A stretch of DNA of 7,022 bases from NCBI GenBank assembly GCA_015493425.1, contig WGDG01000283.1, positions 1 to 7,022 of the forward strand, in the 5' to 3' direction. The translations under genes and the position numbers were made by a program. Shown in pieces: positions 5,850-7,022 of the stretch. This stretch comes from Sulfurovum sp. GTDB taxonomy: Bacteria; Campylobacterota; Campylobacteria; Campylobacterales; Sulfurovaceae. Numbering within the stretch: position 1 is the stretch's first letter; each line of letters opens with the position of its first letter. The notes under the pieces are model-generated. The model was given only the letters and a program-made list of their open reading frames with translations. It was not told where the DNA came from and did no database searches.

Positions 5850-6245
5850 ATGATGACAGATATAATTGCAGACTCACTGACTCGTATCAGAAACGCTGCG
5901 CAGAGAAAACTGGATGTTACGACACTTCTTCACTCTAATATGATCGAGGCGATTGTACAGATCTTTGTTGACAAAGGGTACCTCGAGAGTTACAAAGTGA
6001 AAGAAGACGGTAACAAAAAGACAATTAAAGTTGTACTGAAGTATGACGAAAACGAAAAGAGCGTGATCAATGAGATCACAAAGATCTCCAAACCTGGTAG
6101 ACGTGTTCACAAGGGTAAAGACGAGATCAGAACATTTAAAAACGGTTACGGTACACTGGTTGTTTCTACAAGCCAAGGCGTACTTGCCAACGACGAAGCG
6201 TACAAACGCGGTATCGGCGGCGAAGTAATCTGTAGTATTTGGTAA
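5850..6245 (+). CDS. rpsH: 30S ribosomal protein S8
   Basis: S8 is a primary 16S rRNA binder (helix 21) in the 30S platform and body. In E. coli it is also the translational repressor of the spc operon. The 131-residue protein begins MMTDIIADSLTRIRNA, has the central region SKPGRRVHKGKDEIRTFKNGYGTLVVSTSQG (residues 80-110), and ends with the signature GGEVICSIW (123-131). The conserved STSxG loop has Gln109 where E. coli has Lys (STSKG). The end in SIW resembles Helicobacter S8 as I recall it. Whether it autoregulates this operon cannot be told from sequence alone. Confidence 0.98.
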   Translation: MMTDIIADSLTRIRNAAQRKLDVTTLLHSNMIEAIVQIFVDKGYLESYKVKEDGNKKTIKVVLKYDENEKSVINEITKISKPGRRVHKGKDEIRTFKNGYGTLVVSTSQGVLANDEAYKRGIGGEVICSIW

Positions 6246-6254
6246 GGAGACAAG

Positions 6255-6791
6255 ATGTCAAGAATAGGAAAAAGACCAGTAACTGTCGCAAACGGTATTG
6301 ATGTATCTCTCGACGGTACGACTCTCGTGGCTAAAAAAGGCAATCTTGAAAAGAGACTTGAGACACACGGACGTGTCGGTGTGAACATCGATGGGAACGA
6401 AGTAACTTTCATCAGAAAAGGTGACGACAAGCAGTCGGCTGCTTTCTGGGGAACCTACAGAGCGCTTTTCAACAACATCATTATTGGTCTTGACAAGGGG
6501 TTCCAGAAGTCACTTGAGATCAATGGTGTCGGTTACAGAGCGGCAGTACAGGGTAAAGTACTCAACCTGCAGCTTGGGTTTTCACATGATATCAACTTCG
6601 AAATTCCGGAGGGACTTGAAATTACTGTCGACAAGAATATCATTACCATTAAAGGTACTGACAAACAGGCCGTCGGACAGGCAGCAGCTGAGATCAGAGC
6701 ATACAGACCACCTGAGCCTTACAAAGGAAAAGGTGTGAAGTATACAGATGAAGTTATCATCAGAAAAGCCGGTAAAGCGGCCGGTAAGTAA
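6255..6791 (+). CDS. rplF: 50S ribosomal protein L6
   Basis: L6 lies at the base of the L7/L12 stalk near the sarcin-ricin loop and the elongation-factor site. The 178-residue product is standard length and contains the two duplicated alpha/beta domains: about residues 1-80 starting MSRIGKRPVTV, and about 84-175 with EINGVGYRAAVQGKVLNLQLGFSH (88-111) and the signature YRPPEPYKGKGVKY (150-163). The SD AAGGAG (6244-6249), built on the rpsH stop, is 5 bases from the ATG. The C-terminus RKAGKAAGK is basic, as expected. No frameshift or missing segment. Confidence 0.98.
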   Translation: MSRIGKRPVTVANGIDVSLDGTTLVAKKGNLEKRLETHGRVGVNIDGNEVTFIRKGDDKQSAAFWGTYRALFNNIIIGLDKGFQKSLEINGVGYRAAVQGKVLNLQLGFSHDINFEIPEGLEITVDKNIITIKGTDKQAVGQAAAEIRAYRPPEPYKGKGVKYTDEVIIRKAGKAAGK

Positions 6792-6801
6792 GGGGCGATA
6801 G

Positions 6802-7022
6802 ATGTTAAAAAGTATTCAGAAAAGAAAAAACAAACTTCGCGCTCAGAGAAAAGCAAGAGTAAGAGGCAAGATCTTCGGTACTGCTGAACTGCCTAGACTC
6901 TCTATCTACAAGTCAAACAAGCACGTCTATGCTCAGGCAATTGACGATAATGCAGGTGCTACACTTGCTGCTGTTGACGGTAGAAAGCTTGGACTCAAAG
7001 CGAACAGAGAAGACGCGAAGAA
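6802..7022 (+). CDS. rplR: 50S ribosomal protein L18, 3' end cut by window
   Basis: L18 binds 5S rRNA with L5 in the central protuberance. The first 73 codons are visible, ending two bases into the next codon at the window edge; a full L18 is about 118 residues. The readable part starts MLKSIQKRKNKLRAQRKARVRGKIFG, a basic rRNA-binding N-terminus, followed by LPRLSIYKSNKHVYAQAIDD (residues 30-49) and GATLAAVDGRKLG (52-64), the core L18 strands. The SD AAGGGG (6790-6795) is fused to the rplF stop, 6 bases before ATG 6802. Nothing suggests a broken gene; truncation is only by the window boundary. rpsE is expected next. Confidence 0.95.
   Translation, partial: MLKSIQKRKNKLRAQRKARVRGKIFGTAELPRLSIYKSNKHVYAQAIDDNAGATLAAVDGRKLGLKANREDAK

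Overview
This window lies entirely inside a bacterial ribosomal-protein gene cluster: the S10 operon, beginning at its second gene, running straight into the spc operon. Seventeen genes are all on the + strand in the order rplC, rplD, rplW, rplB, rpsS, rplV, rpsC, rplP, rpmC, rpsQ, rplN, rplX, rplE, rpsN, rpsH, rplF, rplR. Only the last is cut by the window edge. rpsJ (S10) is expected just upstream and rpsE downstream, but neither is visible.

Organism: the proteins look like Campylobacterota (formerly Epsilonproteobacteria). The signs are an L3 starting MEFIVEKIGMSRT, an L4 with the PHNLYLY segment and GGGRKPFAQKGGGRAR loop, an S19 with GYKLGEFAPTRTFKGHKGS, an L16 ending NEIY, a 61-residue four-cysteine S14, and a short (77-residue) L24. 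Moderate GC and AGA-rich arginine usage suggest a free-living, Sulfurovum- or Sulfurimonas-like member rather than Helicobacter. This rests on remembered family sequences, not a search.

Layout: coding is essentially continuous. The longest gap is 13 bases (rpsN to rpsH). Five junctions overlap: rplC/rplD by 4 bases, rplP/rpmC by 14, and rpsQ/rplN, rplN/rplX and rplE/rpsN by 1 each. All starts are ATG. Of the 16 complete genes, 14 end in TAA; rplC and rplP end in TGA. Each gene has a purine-rich Shine-Dalgarno (SD) sequence at normal spacing, either inside the end of the preceding gene or fused to its stop codon (TAAGGRG). I see no promoter, terminator, RNA gene, repeat, mobile element or CRISPR array, and no stretch over 300 bases without a gene.

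How the genes work together: all products are structural parts of the ribosome. L2, L3, L4, L14 and L16 surround the peptidyl-transferase and tRNA/factor region. L4, L22, L23, L24 and L29 line the exit tunnel and its mouth. L5 and L18 bind 5S rRNA. S3, S14 and S19 form the small-subunit head, and S8 and S17 organise its body. The tight packing implies one polycistronic message with translational coupling. I found no undescribed system; the findings below are modest points about gene junctions and translation signals.
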